A DNA stretch of 44,005 bases from a virus. A program made the translations under genes and the position numbers. Numbering within the stretch: the first letter of the stretch is position 1; each line of letters begins with the position of its first letter. The stretch is taken from the IMG/VR virus record IMGVR_UViG_3300046616_000054, positions 1-44,005 of that record; one strand, given 5' to 3'. The notes beneath the pieces are model-generated. The model was not told the origin of the DNA. It ran no database searches and was given only the letters and a program-made list of their open reading frames with translations. This document shows, piece by piece, positions 17,886 to 24,493 of the stretch.

Positions 17886-18320
17886 TACCTAAGGGGAACG
17901 TAGGCCACCATGGTCCCACCCGAGGGAGACCAAGGCCACCAGGGTCATACCCAGTAGCCATTGGGTTAGGGGCCACCCCGAGAGGGGAACCCCCAGTAGG
18001 GTCTACCTTAGCCAGCCTTAGGGGAACCAGGGTTGACTTTGGTGGCAAGGGTGTCCGATGTTTTCACCAGAAATCTACGAAGTGGCATCATATAGATGGA
18101 CCGCGCGGAAGACCCCCCTGGTACCCCCTCGATCGGCTAGGCGGCTGGCCGGATTGTCCCACGGATTAGCCCACGGGGCCAGATTATCCAATTAAATCAA
18201 TGGTATCCACTAGATCTAACATCCTATTCCCTATGGTTTCATGGGTGGCGAGGGCTATCTGTGCATTCAATACCGTTCAAGGTTGAACATGTTTAGCTCG
18301 CGTGTGAGATGATCGGTGTT

Positions 18321-18329
18321 TGATACAAT
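18321..18329 (+). promoter_or_regulatory. possible host sigma-70 extended -10 promoter
   Basis: TGATACAAT has TG one base ahead of TACAAT (five of six matches to TATAAT). No good -35 box stands at 16-18 bases. It is one of few promoter-like words in the presumed early promoter region. Confidence 0.3.
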
Positions 18330-18491
18330 CGTATGCGATCTAAGCGCACAAGACACCATAGCCCACGATAGGCGAACGCACGACACCATAGCCCACGATA
18401 GCAGCGCTCAAGATATCATCGGTTCCTGCCTAATCGAGCACGATAGTAGCGCATACGATCCCTTAGGTCATCGATAGTATCGCATCCGATC
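18328..18491 (+). repeat. cluster of ~30-bp period direct repeats and an inverted repeat
   Basis: A 20-bp word GACACCATAGCCCACGATAG is repeated exactly at 18352-18371 and 18382-18401 (period 30). A second pair, CGATAGTAGCGCATACGATC (18441-18460) and a copy with two changes (18472-18491), has period 31. ATCGTATGCG at 18328-18337 is the exact inverse of 18450-18459. The layout is iteron-like. Confidence 0.85.
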
Positions 18492-18551
18492 TAATCGTGT
18501 CCGCATGCATCCCTGGTAAGCGTGGTTTGGTCGACCGGCGCAGCGCTGGCA

Positions 18552-18584
18552 GACCGTGGTTGACCGTGGTTGACCGTGGTTGAC
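18552..18584 (+). repeat. three perfect 10-bp tandem repeats GACCGTGGTT
   Basis: Three exact units at 18552-18581 and a partial fourth (GAC). Each repeat contains TTGACC or TTGACG, a -35-like word, one helical turn apart. No matching -10 box stands at the right distance, so a protein-binding array is as likely as a promoter cluster. Confidence 0.85.
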
Positions 18585-18919
18585 GCTCGAGCCCCTTACG
18601 CGCGTTCAATATCCCGCGTGTATCGCGTACATGCGCTTTCTGTCTCTTCAGTGAAGGCATTAGATTTGCAGTGTCATGCAGAAATATCGATGTGTTTTCA
18701 AAGGCTTGTCATTTTATTATCGGTTGGATGAAAAAGACTGTTGCAATAGTGGGCGGGTTATGAGATCTTTCAATCACACCAAACGAAGCGCCTCGGCGGG
18801 ACGGGGTGGCGGGGAGCTTCCTCCTCACTGGCACTAAGCAGCGAGCCTGACAACCTCACTGAGTTCTTTGACAACTGAATAATTACCGGACGTCACCCAG
18901 TCCTTCAACATAGGTGAGC

Positions 18920-19028
18920 GCCACGCCGCAAGGCTGGCAGGTAAGGAAACCGAGCCTAAAGGCTGCGAAAGCCGATCGGAACCAACACTGAATTGCTTAC
19001 TTCTCAGCCGGTCTAACCACGGGCTGAG
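18920..19028 (+). promoter_or_regulatory. structured leader RNA of the early operon
   Basis: A hairpin at 18920-18938 has stems GCCA/TGGC and GCC/GGC with a GNRA loop GCAA. Two mutually exclusive four-pair stems share GGCT (18961-18964): AGCC at 18953-18956 or AGCC at 18970-18973. A perfect seven-pair stem CTCAGCC/GGCTGAG closes at 19003-19028, 29 bases before the first early ATG. The stems are seen; a regulatory role is inferred. Confidence 0.45.
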
Positions 19029-19057
19029 CGATGATCAATTCAACCATAGGGCAACCA

Positions 19058-19159
19058 ATGTTCAACATTACCACGCGACGGGTCGGCGGTCTGCGCTTCC
19101 TCAAGATTGGCCGCTTCACTCTCATGTTCTGCCTCTCGAAGGATTACAAGCCGCTATGA
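19058..19159 (+). CDS. small basic early protein, 33 aa
   Basis: The ATG follows ATAGGGCAACCA. The product FNITTRRVGGLRFLKIGR... is rich in Arg and Lys and ends in SKDYKPL. From memory, such 'TTRRVGG-LRFLK-GR' peptides begin early operons of related alphaproteobacterial podoviruses; this was not checked. Role unknown, possibly a host-takeover peptide. The stop overlaps the next ATG (ATGA). Confidence 0.7.
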   Translation: MFNITTRRVGGLRFLKIGRFTLMFCLSKDYKPL

Positions 19160-19230
19160 TCACCGCCGCTGTCGTCATCGCCGCGATCATCCTCTTCTTC
19201 CATTGCAACGACGTTAGCCACCTCCGCTGA
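19156..19230 (+). CDS. single-span membrane peptide, 24 aa
   Basis: It starts in an ATGA overlap with the gene before it. Residues 2-15 (ITAAVVIAAIILFF) form one hydrophobic segment, followed by HCNDVSHLR. Function is unknown. Very short, but coupling and composition support translation. Confidence 0.55.
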   Translation: MITAAVVIAAIILFFHCNDVSHLR

Positions 19231-19256
19231 CCTGAGTTGCCTTTAGGTAGCGCCCG

Positions 19257-19364
19257 TTGTTTCCCTGCAACGTGGCTCTATCCAAGGCGCATCTCGCCGC
19301 TGCCGCGTCCGCTCGAGCCTTCATGATCAACGGTCTGACAAGCCACATGAAGAGGGACCACTGA
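19257..19364 (+). CDS. possible small early ORF, 35 aa
   Basis: Frame open from TTG 19257 (or GTG 19272) to TGA 19362-19364, product with ALSKAHLAAAASARAFMING. There is no clear Shine-Dalgarno sequence. The 224 bases between 19230 and 19454 would otherwise be empty. Kept as a weak candidate. Confidence 0.3.
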   Translation: MFPCNVALSKAHLAAAASARAFMINGLTSHMKRDH

Positions 19365-19453
19365 GCCTGTCGTAATGGCTCCATCGGAACCACAGCCGCA
19401 CCATAGCTGCGCCTTACTCTCTTCGCTTCTCCAACCATTGCATGAGGATAACC

Positions 19454-20221
19454 ATGTTCCAAGGAACACTGATCCGATCGGGCAACAATGCCAAGACTGT
19501 CAAGGGCGACGGCGTCTATGAAACCGCCATCATGTACCTTGCACCATCGAGCCTGTCGGGGACGAATGTCTGCCCGATGGCTGAGCAGGCCGGATGCATT
19601 GCCGGCTGCCTGAACACTGCAGGCCGGGGCCGCTTTAGCCAAGTCCAGACGGCTCGCATCAATAAGACCAAGCGCTACTTGGCTAGCCGCACCGCGTTCA
19701 TGGCTGATCTGGTCGCGGATCTCGAGCGCTTCGCCGCTTACTGCCACCGCAAGGGCGTCAAGCCTGCCGTGCGTCTCAATGGCACCAGCGACATTCAATG
19801 GGAGGTCGCCCACTTCGCCAGCCGTGGCGACCAGCGCGGCTCTGTCTTCGAACTGTTCCCTGAGATCCAGTTCTACGACTACACCAAGGTCTACAAGCGG
19901 GTCTATCGTGACCTCCCGGCCAACTATCGGTTGGTTTTGAGCTACTCGGCGGCTCACAGCGCCTATTCGGATGCTGTCGTAAAGGCCGCAGCGGAGACCG
20001 GCTCTAACATCGCTGTTGTCTACCGCGACAAAGACACTCGCGACAACGCCATGCCATCCGGTGACGCCCTGGGCTACGACGACGGCTTCAAGCGCATCTA
20101 TCGCCAAGTCATCGACGGGGACAGCGACGACATGCGCTTCCTTGATCCGACCGGCGTCATCGTCGGGCTCTATGCCAAGGGCGCAGCTAAGCGCGACACC
20201 TCGGGCTTTGTCGTGGGCTAA
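19454..20221 (+). CDS. GP88 family early protein
   Basis: I choose ATG 19454 because GAGGA stands five bases upstream; ATG 19442 has no ribosome site. The 255-residue product carries the hallmark of the GP88 family (PF17338): a Cys-rich segment NVCPMAEQAGCIAGCLNTAG with three Cys, then GRFSQVQTARINKT and RLNGTSDIQWE, then YDYTKVYKRVYR. The family is widespread in phages and its biochemical role is unknown to me. The conserved Cys cluster could bind metal, which is inference. The leader contains TCCAACCATTGCAT, repeated before the next gene. Confidence 0.85.
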   Translation: MFQGTLIRSGNNAKTVKGDGVYETAIMYLAPSSLSGTNVCPMAEQAGCIAGCLNTAGRGRFSQVQTARINKTKRYLASRTAFMADLVADLERFAAYCHRKGVKPAVRLNGTSDIQWEVAHFASRGDQRGSVFELFPEIQFYDYTKVYKRVYRDLPANYRLVLSYSAAHSAYSDAVVKAAAETGSNIAVVYRDKDTRDNAMPSGDALGYDDGFKRIYRQVIDGDSDDMRFLDPTGVIVGLYAKGAAKRDTSGFVVG

Positions 20222-20263
20222 TGCCTGCACTATTCCAACCATTGCATCAACGGGAACAACGCA

Positions 20264-20833
20264 ATGACCACCATCCGCAAGCAGGCCAATCAGGCAAAGC
20301 GCGACATAGCCGCCGCTGACGCTCCGTTCACCCACGCCACCCGCGATGAAATCGTCCGCTCACTAAAGAGGGCCGGATACAAGGCCTTAGGCAGGGGGGC
20401 CTTCGCGGTCGCCCTGGCGCATCCCGATCGCCCTGACGTGGTCATCAAGGTAGGCCAGCGCAATAGCTCGAAGTTTCAGCATCTCACCGACCACTTCCCT
20501 GAATACGTCGACTTTCTCAAGGGTACGGGGACACGCTCAACGTTCGCCCTGAAGGTCTACCACATGGAGTGGATCTCAGGCCGCGAGGGCGGCACCTACG
20601 CCGCTGTTGTCGAGCGCTGCAAGGCCAGCAAGGGCAGTAAGGCGCAGAAGGCTGTCACCTATAGCAGCTACGTGGTCAGCGGCAGTTCATGGGACAGGGC
20701 CGTGACCGCCTCGTCAAAGCCGGCCACCCGCTTCATCCGTCGCTTTGCCGATCTAGGCGCTCTCGATCTCCACGCGAAGAACGTGATGCTCCGCGCCAAT
20801 GGCCAAGCCGTCATCACCGACCCGCTCTGCTGA
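20264..20833 (+). CDS. minimal protein kinase-like early protein
   Basis: A 189-residue protein with the landmarks of the kinase fold in order: glycine-rich loop GRGAFAVA (Gly43-Gly45), VVIKV with Lys62, catalytic loop LDLHAKN (Asp168, Asn173) and a TDP (Asp186) in place of DFG near the C-terminus. It is much shorter than T7 gp0.7 but sits at the same early place. The T7 kinase phosphorylates host RNA polymerase and other proteins. Here the activation and substrate-binding lobe after Asp186 is absent, so it may be a pseudokinase or a kinase of a small substrate. Start follows CGGGAACAACGCA. Confidence 0.75.
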   Translation: MTTIRKQANQAKRDIAAADAPFTHATRDEIVRSLKRAGYKALGRGAFAVALAHPDRPDVVIKVGQRNSSKFQHLTDHFPEYVDFLKGTGTRSTFALKVYHMEWISGREGGTYAAVVERCKASKGSKAQKAVTYSSYVVSGSSWDRAVTASSKPATRFIRRFADLGALDLHAKNVMLRANGQAVITDPLC

Positions 20834-20842
20834 GGACAACCA

Positions 20843-21007
20843 ATGTCAACCTACGTCATCGCCAAGGTCTCCCGCAGCAAGTGGGAGCTTCGCCACAGCC
20901 AACCGGGGTGGATCGGCACCCACATCGGTTTCTATCCCTCCAGTAAGAAGGCCGAGGTCACCGCCAGGGTGCTCGCCGGTCGAACAGGAAAGGTCGTGAT
21001 CCAGTGA
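20843..21007 (+). CDS. small unknown early protein, 54 aa
   Basis: The ATG follows AGGACAACCA. The product is basic, with alternating polar and aromatic residues (STYVIAKVSRSKWELRH), compatible with a small beta fold. The stop overlaps the next GTG. No family recognised. Confidence 0.75.
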   Translation: MSTYVIAKVSRSKWELRHSQPGWIGTHIGFYPSSKKAEVTARVLAGRTGKVVIQ

Positions 21008-21267
21008 GCCAGTCAATCGATCGCTGGTGGGAGACCATCAAGACCCACTACGGCACCCTCGACAACTTCGACGATGCCGGCACCGTTCGCATCATGCGTA
21101 ACCAGTGCCGCGCTGTGGTTGCTGACAACCTTGTGACCCTCGTCCTTCTCGAAGACCACCCCGAGGAGGCCGCTGACTGGGAAGCCAGCACGAAGGACGA
21201 ACAGGACAGGGTCAACGAAGTCCTCGCCGCATGCTGCGCGTGGCTGAAATCAAGAGGTCTCGAATGA
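21004..21267 (+). CDS. small acidic helical early protein, 87 aa
   Basis: Starts with GTG in a GTGA overlap. The product is acidic and mostly helical (for example DHPEEAADWEASTKDEQDRV) with a Cys pair in ACCAW. No known motif. The stop overlaps the next ATG (ATGA). Confidence 0.78.
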   Translation: MSQSIDRWWETIKTHYGTLDNFDDAGTVRIMRNQCRAVVADNLVTLVLLEDHPEEAADWEASTKDEQDRVNEVLAACCAWLKSRGLE

Positions 21268-21527
21268 AAAACATCCTCGTCAAGAGCACCACCAAGACGT
21301 TCTTCTGCCACCCGACGACCGGCGCAAACATCGGCCATACCCGCTACGGCAGCCACCTCATCCTCAGGTTCGACCTGCCGGAGTTCATCGAAGCCCACGG
21401 CTTCCCGCTGCCTGAGACGATCGACATCATCGACCTTGGCTATTGGTACGTCCCTTTCGACGACCTGCTTGCCGCGCCGCTCTATGAGCCGCCGGTCTGG
21501 CACACCCGTGAGCAGGAAGCCGCCTGA
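21264..21527 (+). CDS. unknown early protein, 87 aa
   Basis: I choose ATG 21264, in an ATGA overlap and behind AAGAGG, over an upstream in-frame TTG at 21231. The product starts KNILVKSTTKTFFCHP and has a centre of IDIIDLGYWYVPFDDLL. No membrane span or known motif. It is followed by three coupled membrane peptides. Confidence 0.78.
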   Translation: MKNILVKSTTKTFFCHPTTGANIGHTRYGSHLILRFDLPEFIEAHGFPLPETIDIIDLGYWYVPFDDLLAAPLYEPPVWHTREQEAA

Positions 21528-21616
21528 TGGACATCACCACCGCATTCGCCGCCGCGATCTTCTTCGTCGGCTTCATCCTCTGGCTTCAAGTGAAGGCAAT
21601 CACCACCAATGACTGA
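21527..21616 (+). CDS. single-span membrane peptide, 29 aa
   Basis: Starts in a TGATG overlap. One hydrophobic segment (FAAAIFFVGFILWL) then a short polar tail. First of three tiny membrane proteins in a row. Function unknown. Confidence 0.6.
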   Translation: MDITTAFAAAIFFVGFILWLQVKAITTND

Positions 21617-21734
21617 ATTGATCCTCCTCTGGTTCGCTTGGCACGTCGTCGCGCCGATCTTCTTCATCCTCGCGGTCGCCACGCTCGTCCTCATTGTCTG
21701 GCTGATCCGCAGGATGCGGAGGATGCTGAAGTGA
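21609..21734 (+). CDS. membrane peptide with basic C-terminus, 41 aa
   Basis: Overlaps the gene before by 8 bases. The product is hydrophobic from residue 4 to 32, ending RRMRRMLK, so the tail should face the cytoplasm. Function unknown; superinfection exclusion or inhibition of a host membrane system are options without direct support. Confidence 0.65.
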   Translation: MTELILLWFAWHVVAPIFFILAVATLVLIVWLIRRMRRMLK

Positions 21735-21853
21735 TCGCCGCCGCTCTCCTGACCACCCTTCACTACCTCGTCGTCCTCGGCGGCGCTACGGCGCTCGTCC
21801 TGGCCTTCGTGGTCATCGTCATCTGCCTCAAGGACAACTCACCGTGCATCTGA
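21731..21853 (+). CDS. membrane peptide, 40 aa
   Basis: Starts with GTG in a GTGA overlap. Nearly all of residues 2-32 are hydrophobic (LVVLGGATALVLAFVVIVI), followed by CLKDNSPCI. Function unknown. Confidence 0.62.
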   Translation: MIAAALLTTLHYLVVLGGATALVLAFVVIVICLKDNSPCI

Positions 21854-21996
21854 ACCATCCCAAACTCGTCGCCGCGCGTAAGGCAGCGGTCGCCCACCTC
21901 GGCAACGTTCGTATCCCTTCGCCGGCTGCGGCCATGGTCAAGAACTGCGCCTATCACATCACCGGGGCTGCGGCTTCCGGCGTTCGCTTCGCATAA
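21844..21996 (+). CDS. small basic protein, 50 aa
   Basis: Starts with GTG 21844 inside the gene before it (10-base overlap). The product is basic and Ala-rich (HPKLVAARKAAVAHLGNVRI). Function unknown. It closes the chain of coupled small genes. Confidence 0.55.
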   Translation: MHLNHPKLVAARKAAVAHLGNVRIPSPAAAMVKNCAYHITGAAASGVRFA

Positions 21997-22022
21997 CCAT
22001 CGACAACCAAAGGACATCTGAC

Positions 22023-22553
22023 ATGAACACGAAACTCCTCCTCGGCAAGACCCTCACCACCATCTATGACGTCCAGGTCATGATCGTCGACTTCACCGCC
22101 TGGGGCGACATCGTTGGTATGCGCTCCGATGGCGACGGCTGGCGCGATGACAACGGCTACGTCGAAAAGGCCAAGGACCTCGGCCTGACCGTGCCCAATG
22201 ACCCGACATTCTGGTACATCGGAGATTGGGAGATCAAGGGCGTCATGGTCCCGACGACCACCTACGTCGCTCAGCCGGTCGACGACTTCATCGCCAAGGA
22301 AGAGGCACGGCTCGCTGCCCTGCCGGTCATCCCTGCCGAACCGATCGAACCCACGGCACCGATGACAGCTCAGGTCCTCCAGATGCTGCGCAAGAAGGGC
22401 GATGTGACCACGATCGAGGCCCAGGGTGTCCTGCGCTGCCGGTCGCTGTCCAAGCGCATCACCGAACTGAAGCGCCTCGGCCACAAGATCACCCGCACAC
22501 TGCACGAAGACCACACCGGTCAGCGGTATGCGCGGTACATTCTGGCCGCGTAA
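22023..22553 (+). CDS. HTH_39-type DNA-binding protein
   Basis: The ATG follows AAAGGACATCTGAC. Residues 1-100 have no recognised motif. The C-terminus (about 110-176) matches the HTH_39 helix-turn-helix type of phage proteins: MTAQVLQMLRKKGDVTTIEA, then RCRSLSKRITELKRLGHKI and GQRYARYIL. It may regulate early transcription. The inverted repeat immediately downstream (22557-22614) is a possible target, by position only. Confidence 0.85.
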   Translation: MNTKLLLGKTLTTIYDVQVMIVDFTAWGDIVGMRSDGDGWRDDNGYVEKAKDLGLTVPNDPTFWYIGDWEIKGVMVPTTTYVAQPVDDFIAKEEARLAALPVIPAEPIEPTAPMTAQVLQMLRKKGDVTTIEAQGVLRCRSLSKRITELKRLGHKITRTLHEDHTGQRYARYILAA

Positions 22554-22556
22554 GGG

Positions 22557-22614
22557 TTCTGTTTCGGTTCACACTTCGTTCGAGGGTACAGAGTGTGACC
22601 AAACTGCGACAGAA
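22557..22614. promoter_or_regulatory. large interrupted inverted repeat, candidate operator
   Basis: GGTTCACACT (22566-22575) is inverse to AGTGTGACC (22592-22600) with one bulged T. The match extends with GTTT outside and TTCTGT (22557-22562) to ACAGAA (22609-22614). It lies between the early operon and the lysogeny genes, just before an AT-rich stretch (CATAAT at 22643-22648) that may be a -10 box. Confidence 0.6.
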
Positions 22615-22663
22615 CGACTCACGATCACGTTTATCTGTAAATCATAATATATCATGATGGACA

Positions 22664-22984
22664 GTGAAAACGTTTACATTTATGAGATCACCAAGCCAGG
22701 GGGCAGAGGGTTTTAGCGTTTCCTCGAACAGCCTTGGTGATCTCCTAACCCCCAACAAGTCTAAGAACACTCCCCCTAACGAGGACGCAAGCATCGTGTA
22801 TGCAACTGCCCGCGACTACTTTGAGAGCATCAACCCCGAGGCGGCGGATCTGATGCCAGACTACGACGAAGACACTGCATGGCTCATTGCGCAGTCAGAA
22901 GCGCGGGGCCTGCGTACAATCTTTCCGACAGACGCGACGGAACCGTTATTTACGGTAGAACTTTTGCACGAACGCTTTAATTAG
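22664..22984 (+). CDS. unknown acidic protein at the start of the lysogeny module
   Basis: Frame open from GTG 22664 (ATG 22682 is the alternative) to TAG 22982-22984, 106 residues. The C-terminal half is acidic (PEAADLMPDYDEDTAWLIAQ). Codon use is less GC-rich at third positions than neighbouring genes, suggesting recent gain. There is no known fold. Position between an operator-like repeat and a MarR-like gene makes a regulator possible; that is inference. Confidence 0.6.
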   Translation: MKTFTFMRSPSQGAEGFSVSSNSLGDLLTPNKSKNTPPNEDASIVYATARDYFESINPEAADLMPDYDEDTAWLIAQSEARGLRTIFPTDATEPLFTVELLHERFN

Positions 22985-23070
22985 CCTCTTGCAATTATCT
23001 CGTTCTTGAGGAAGATTGCCCCTGTGAAAAGAAAATAAGCATCAACCGAGTGAAGGTGGATACACACACT

Positions 23071-23418
23071 ATGGTACAGGTCCAGAACAGCACCGCCAAG
23101 GCAGCCCGCAAGGCCGCATCAATCATCGAAGAGTTCCGCAAGCTGAACGCTGAGATGCAGGCACAACAAATGGCGATCTTCCTCGCCGTGGTAGCAAAAC
23201 CTGAGAGCACAATCACCGATCTCGCGAACGTCACCGGTCACTCGACTGGCACCGTATCGCGGAACGTCGCTGCTCTCAGCCAGACGCATCGTAAAGGCAT
23301 GCCGGGTCTCGATATCCTTGTCGCCAAGGAAGACATCATGGACCGGCGCAACAAGCGGATCAGCCTGACACCGAAGGGTGTGCGCGTGATGGCCGCACTG
23401 GAGGCATTGCTTGATTGA
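23071..23418 (+). CDS. MarR-like winged-helix transcriptional regulator
   Basis: I choose ATG 23071 (AAGGTGG about 12 bases upstream); GTG 23050 is in frame with a poorer site. The 115-residue product has a helical N-terminus, then MAIFLAVVAKPESTITDLAN, the recognition helix region GHSTGTVSRNVAAL, and a wing DIMDRRNKRISLTPKGVRVM, all in MarR order. It overlaps the integrase start, so the pair is one operon. A role in the lysis-lysogeny decision is inferred. Confidence 0.82.
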   Translation: MVQVQNSTAKAARKAASIIEEFRKLNAEMQAQQMAIFLAVVAKPESTITDLANVTGHSTGTVSRNVAALSQTHRKGMPGLDILVAKEDIMDRRNKRISLTPKGVRVMAALEALLD

Positions 23419-24403
23419 AGAACGTGGTCAAAGCTACCGCGCCAAGTTCATGGTGGCGGGGCAGAAATTCATGGCTTCCTTCGCCAAACGCGAAGATGCC
23501 GAGGACTGGGAAACGGAGACACGGCGGCGCATCAAGCGTGGCCTTCCGGTCGAGCAGCCGGTCGCCATGATCGGCGGCGGTGACGTGGGGACTGTCGGGA
23601 ACACGGTCAAGCGCGTCATCAAGGACTACTGGGAACCGTCGCGAGGCGGTGAGGGGCAGATCGCCAACGCCAACTACTTCCTGAAGTGGGTCGGGCCGGC
23701 CACCTCGAACACCGAGGCCTTCTCTGAGAAGACCCAGGCCGACTTCAGGCAACATCTGATCGACGAGCGTGGCGTAGCGCCGACCACGGTCAACCGCTAC
23801 ATGTCGATGATCCGCACGGTCTGCGACAAGTCGAAGATCAAGTTGGACTTCGATCTGCCCCACGACAGCAGGGCGGAAAGGGAGAACGGTCGCGATCGGT
23901 TCTTTACCAAGGCCGAGTTCGAGACCATCGTCACCTGGATGACCGAGAATGGCTTCCACAGACAACGAGACTTCTTCATCTTCCTGACGCACTCCGGTGC
24001 CCGTCCGTGGACCGAGGGTGAGCCGCTGAAGTGGGCCGATGTCCGCGACGGTCAGGTCACCTTCCGCAGGACGAAGACCGGTCGCCCTCGCACCATCCCT
24101 CTCTCACCGAGGGCGCTTGAGGCGGTCAACAATCAGCGCGAGCTGGGCCAGAACGGGCCGTGGACGGGCATGCGTTGCCGCACCATGGTCGACTTCTGGA
24201 AGGTCGTGAAGGCCAACATCGCCGGCCTCGACGACACGGTCATGTACACCTGCCGGCACACATGTGCTTCCTGGCAGGCGCAGGACGGTATATCGCTGTA
24301 CCATATCGGCCAGTGGATGGGTCACACCAACCCGCTGACGACGCAGCGCTACGCCAAGCTGGCACCGGAGCATCTCCAGGCCAACATGGTGTCGTTCCAG
24401 TAA
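23411..24403 (+). CDS. int: tyrosine-type integrase
   Basis: Starts with TTG 23411 seven bases behind GGAGG, overlapping the regulator gene by 8. The 330-residue product has an N-terminal arm-binding part (RAKFMVAGQKFMASFAKRED), a core-binding helical domain (about 60-160) and the catalytic domain: Arg in THSGARP, beta-hairpin Lys in RRTKTGRPRTIPL, Arg-His in YTCRHTCASW, His in MGHTNP and nucleophile Tyr in QRYAKL. The first His of the usual HxxR box is Tyr, a tolerated change. It should recombine the attP region directly downstream with a host tRNA-Leu gene. Confidence 0.95.
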   Translation: MIEERGQSYRAKFMVAGQKFMASFAKREDAEDWETETRRRIKRGLPVEQPVAMIGGGDVGTVGNTVKRVIKDYWEPSRGGEGQIANANYFLKWVGPATSNTEAFSEKTQADFRQHLIDERGVAPTTVNRYMSMIRTVCDKSKIKLDFDLPHDSRAERENGRDRFFTKAEFETIVTWMTENGFHRQRDFFIFLTHSGARPWTEGEPLKWADVRDGQVTFRRTKTGRPRTIPLSPRALEAVNNQRELGQNGPWTGMRCRTMVDFWKVVKANIAGLDDTVMYTCRHTCASWQAQDGISLYHIGQWMGHTNPLTTQRYAKLAPEHLQANMVSFQ

Positions 24404-24493
24404 TACCTTGACTACCTGGGTCAGCGGCGGTAAACGCCGGTCGCTCGGGTTCCACACTAGATCCCAGAGAGCCTCGCGGTCTGGTCTAAGGTG

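Larger units (their letters stand above)
17838..19057 (+). other. 1.2-kb repeat-rich non-coding region: probable genome ends, packaging signals and early promoters
   Basis: No ORF with coding character occurs on either strand. The first part (17840-18020) is GC-rich with many CCTATGGT, CCATGGT and AAGGGGAAC variants. The middle (18320-18500) carries ~30-bp repeats, and 18552-18581 carries three 10-bp tandem repeats. An AT-rich patch follows at 18660-18780, then a structured leader. In T7-like genomes the direct terminal repeats and host-type promoters lie at this place. The physical ends cannot be located from a circularised assembly. Confidence 0.7.

Noticed and set aside
18060-18169. Small ORFs in 17879-18169 and 18463-18660
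   Set aside because: They read through repeats (Pro/Gly/Arg-rich), have no ribosome site and show no coding pattern.
18352-18491. CRISPR-like array
   Set aside because: Only two copies of each repeat and gaps of about 10 bases; too short for spacers.
18760-18837. 25-codon frame from ATG 18760
   Set aside because: No ribosome site and located in the promoter and leader region; product composition is not protein-like enough.
18868-18896. TTGACA at 18868-18873 as a sigma-70 promoter
   Set aside because: Perfect -35 word, but 16-18 bases downstream is CGTCAC-like sequence, not a -10 box. AATAAT at 18878 has no -35 at the right distance.
19214-20335. Long open frame of 373 codons on the - strand
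   Set aside because: It is antisense to the GP88 gene, has no ribosome site and shows the composition of a GC-rich shadow frame. The + strand frame has recognisable family motifs.
23010-23030. GATTGCCCCTG near 23015 as a fourth phage promoter
   Set aside because: It lacks the TAGG start and the CTAGC end of the three good copies; similarity is limited to TTGCCCC.
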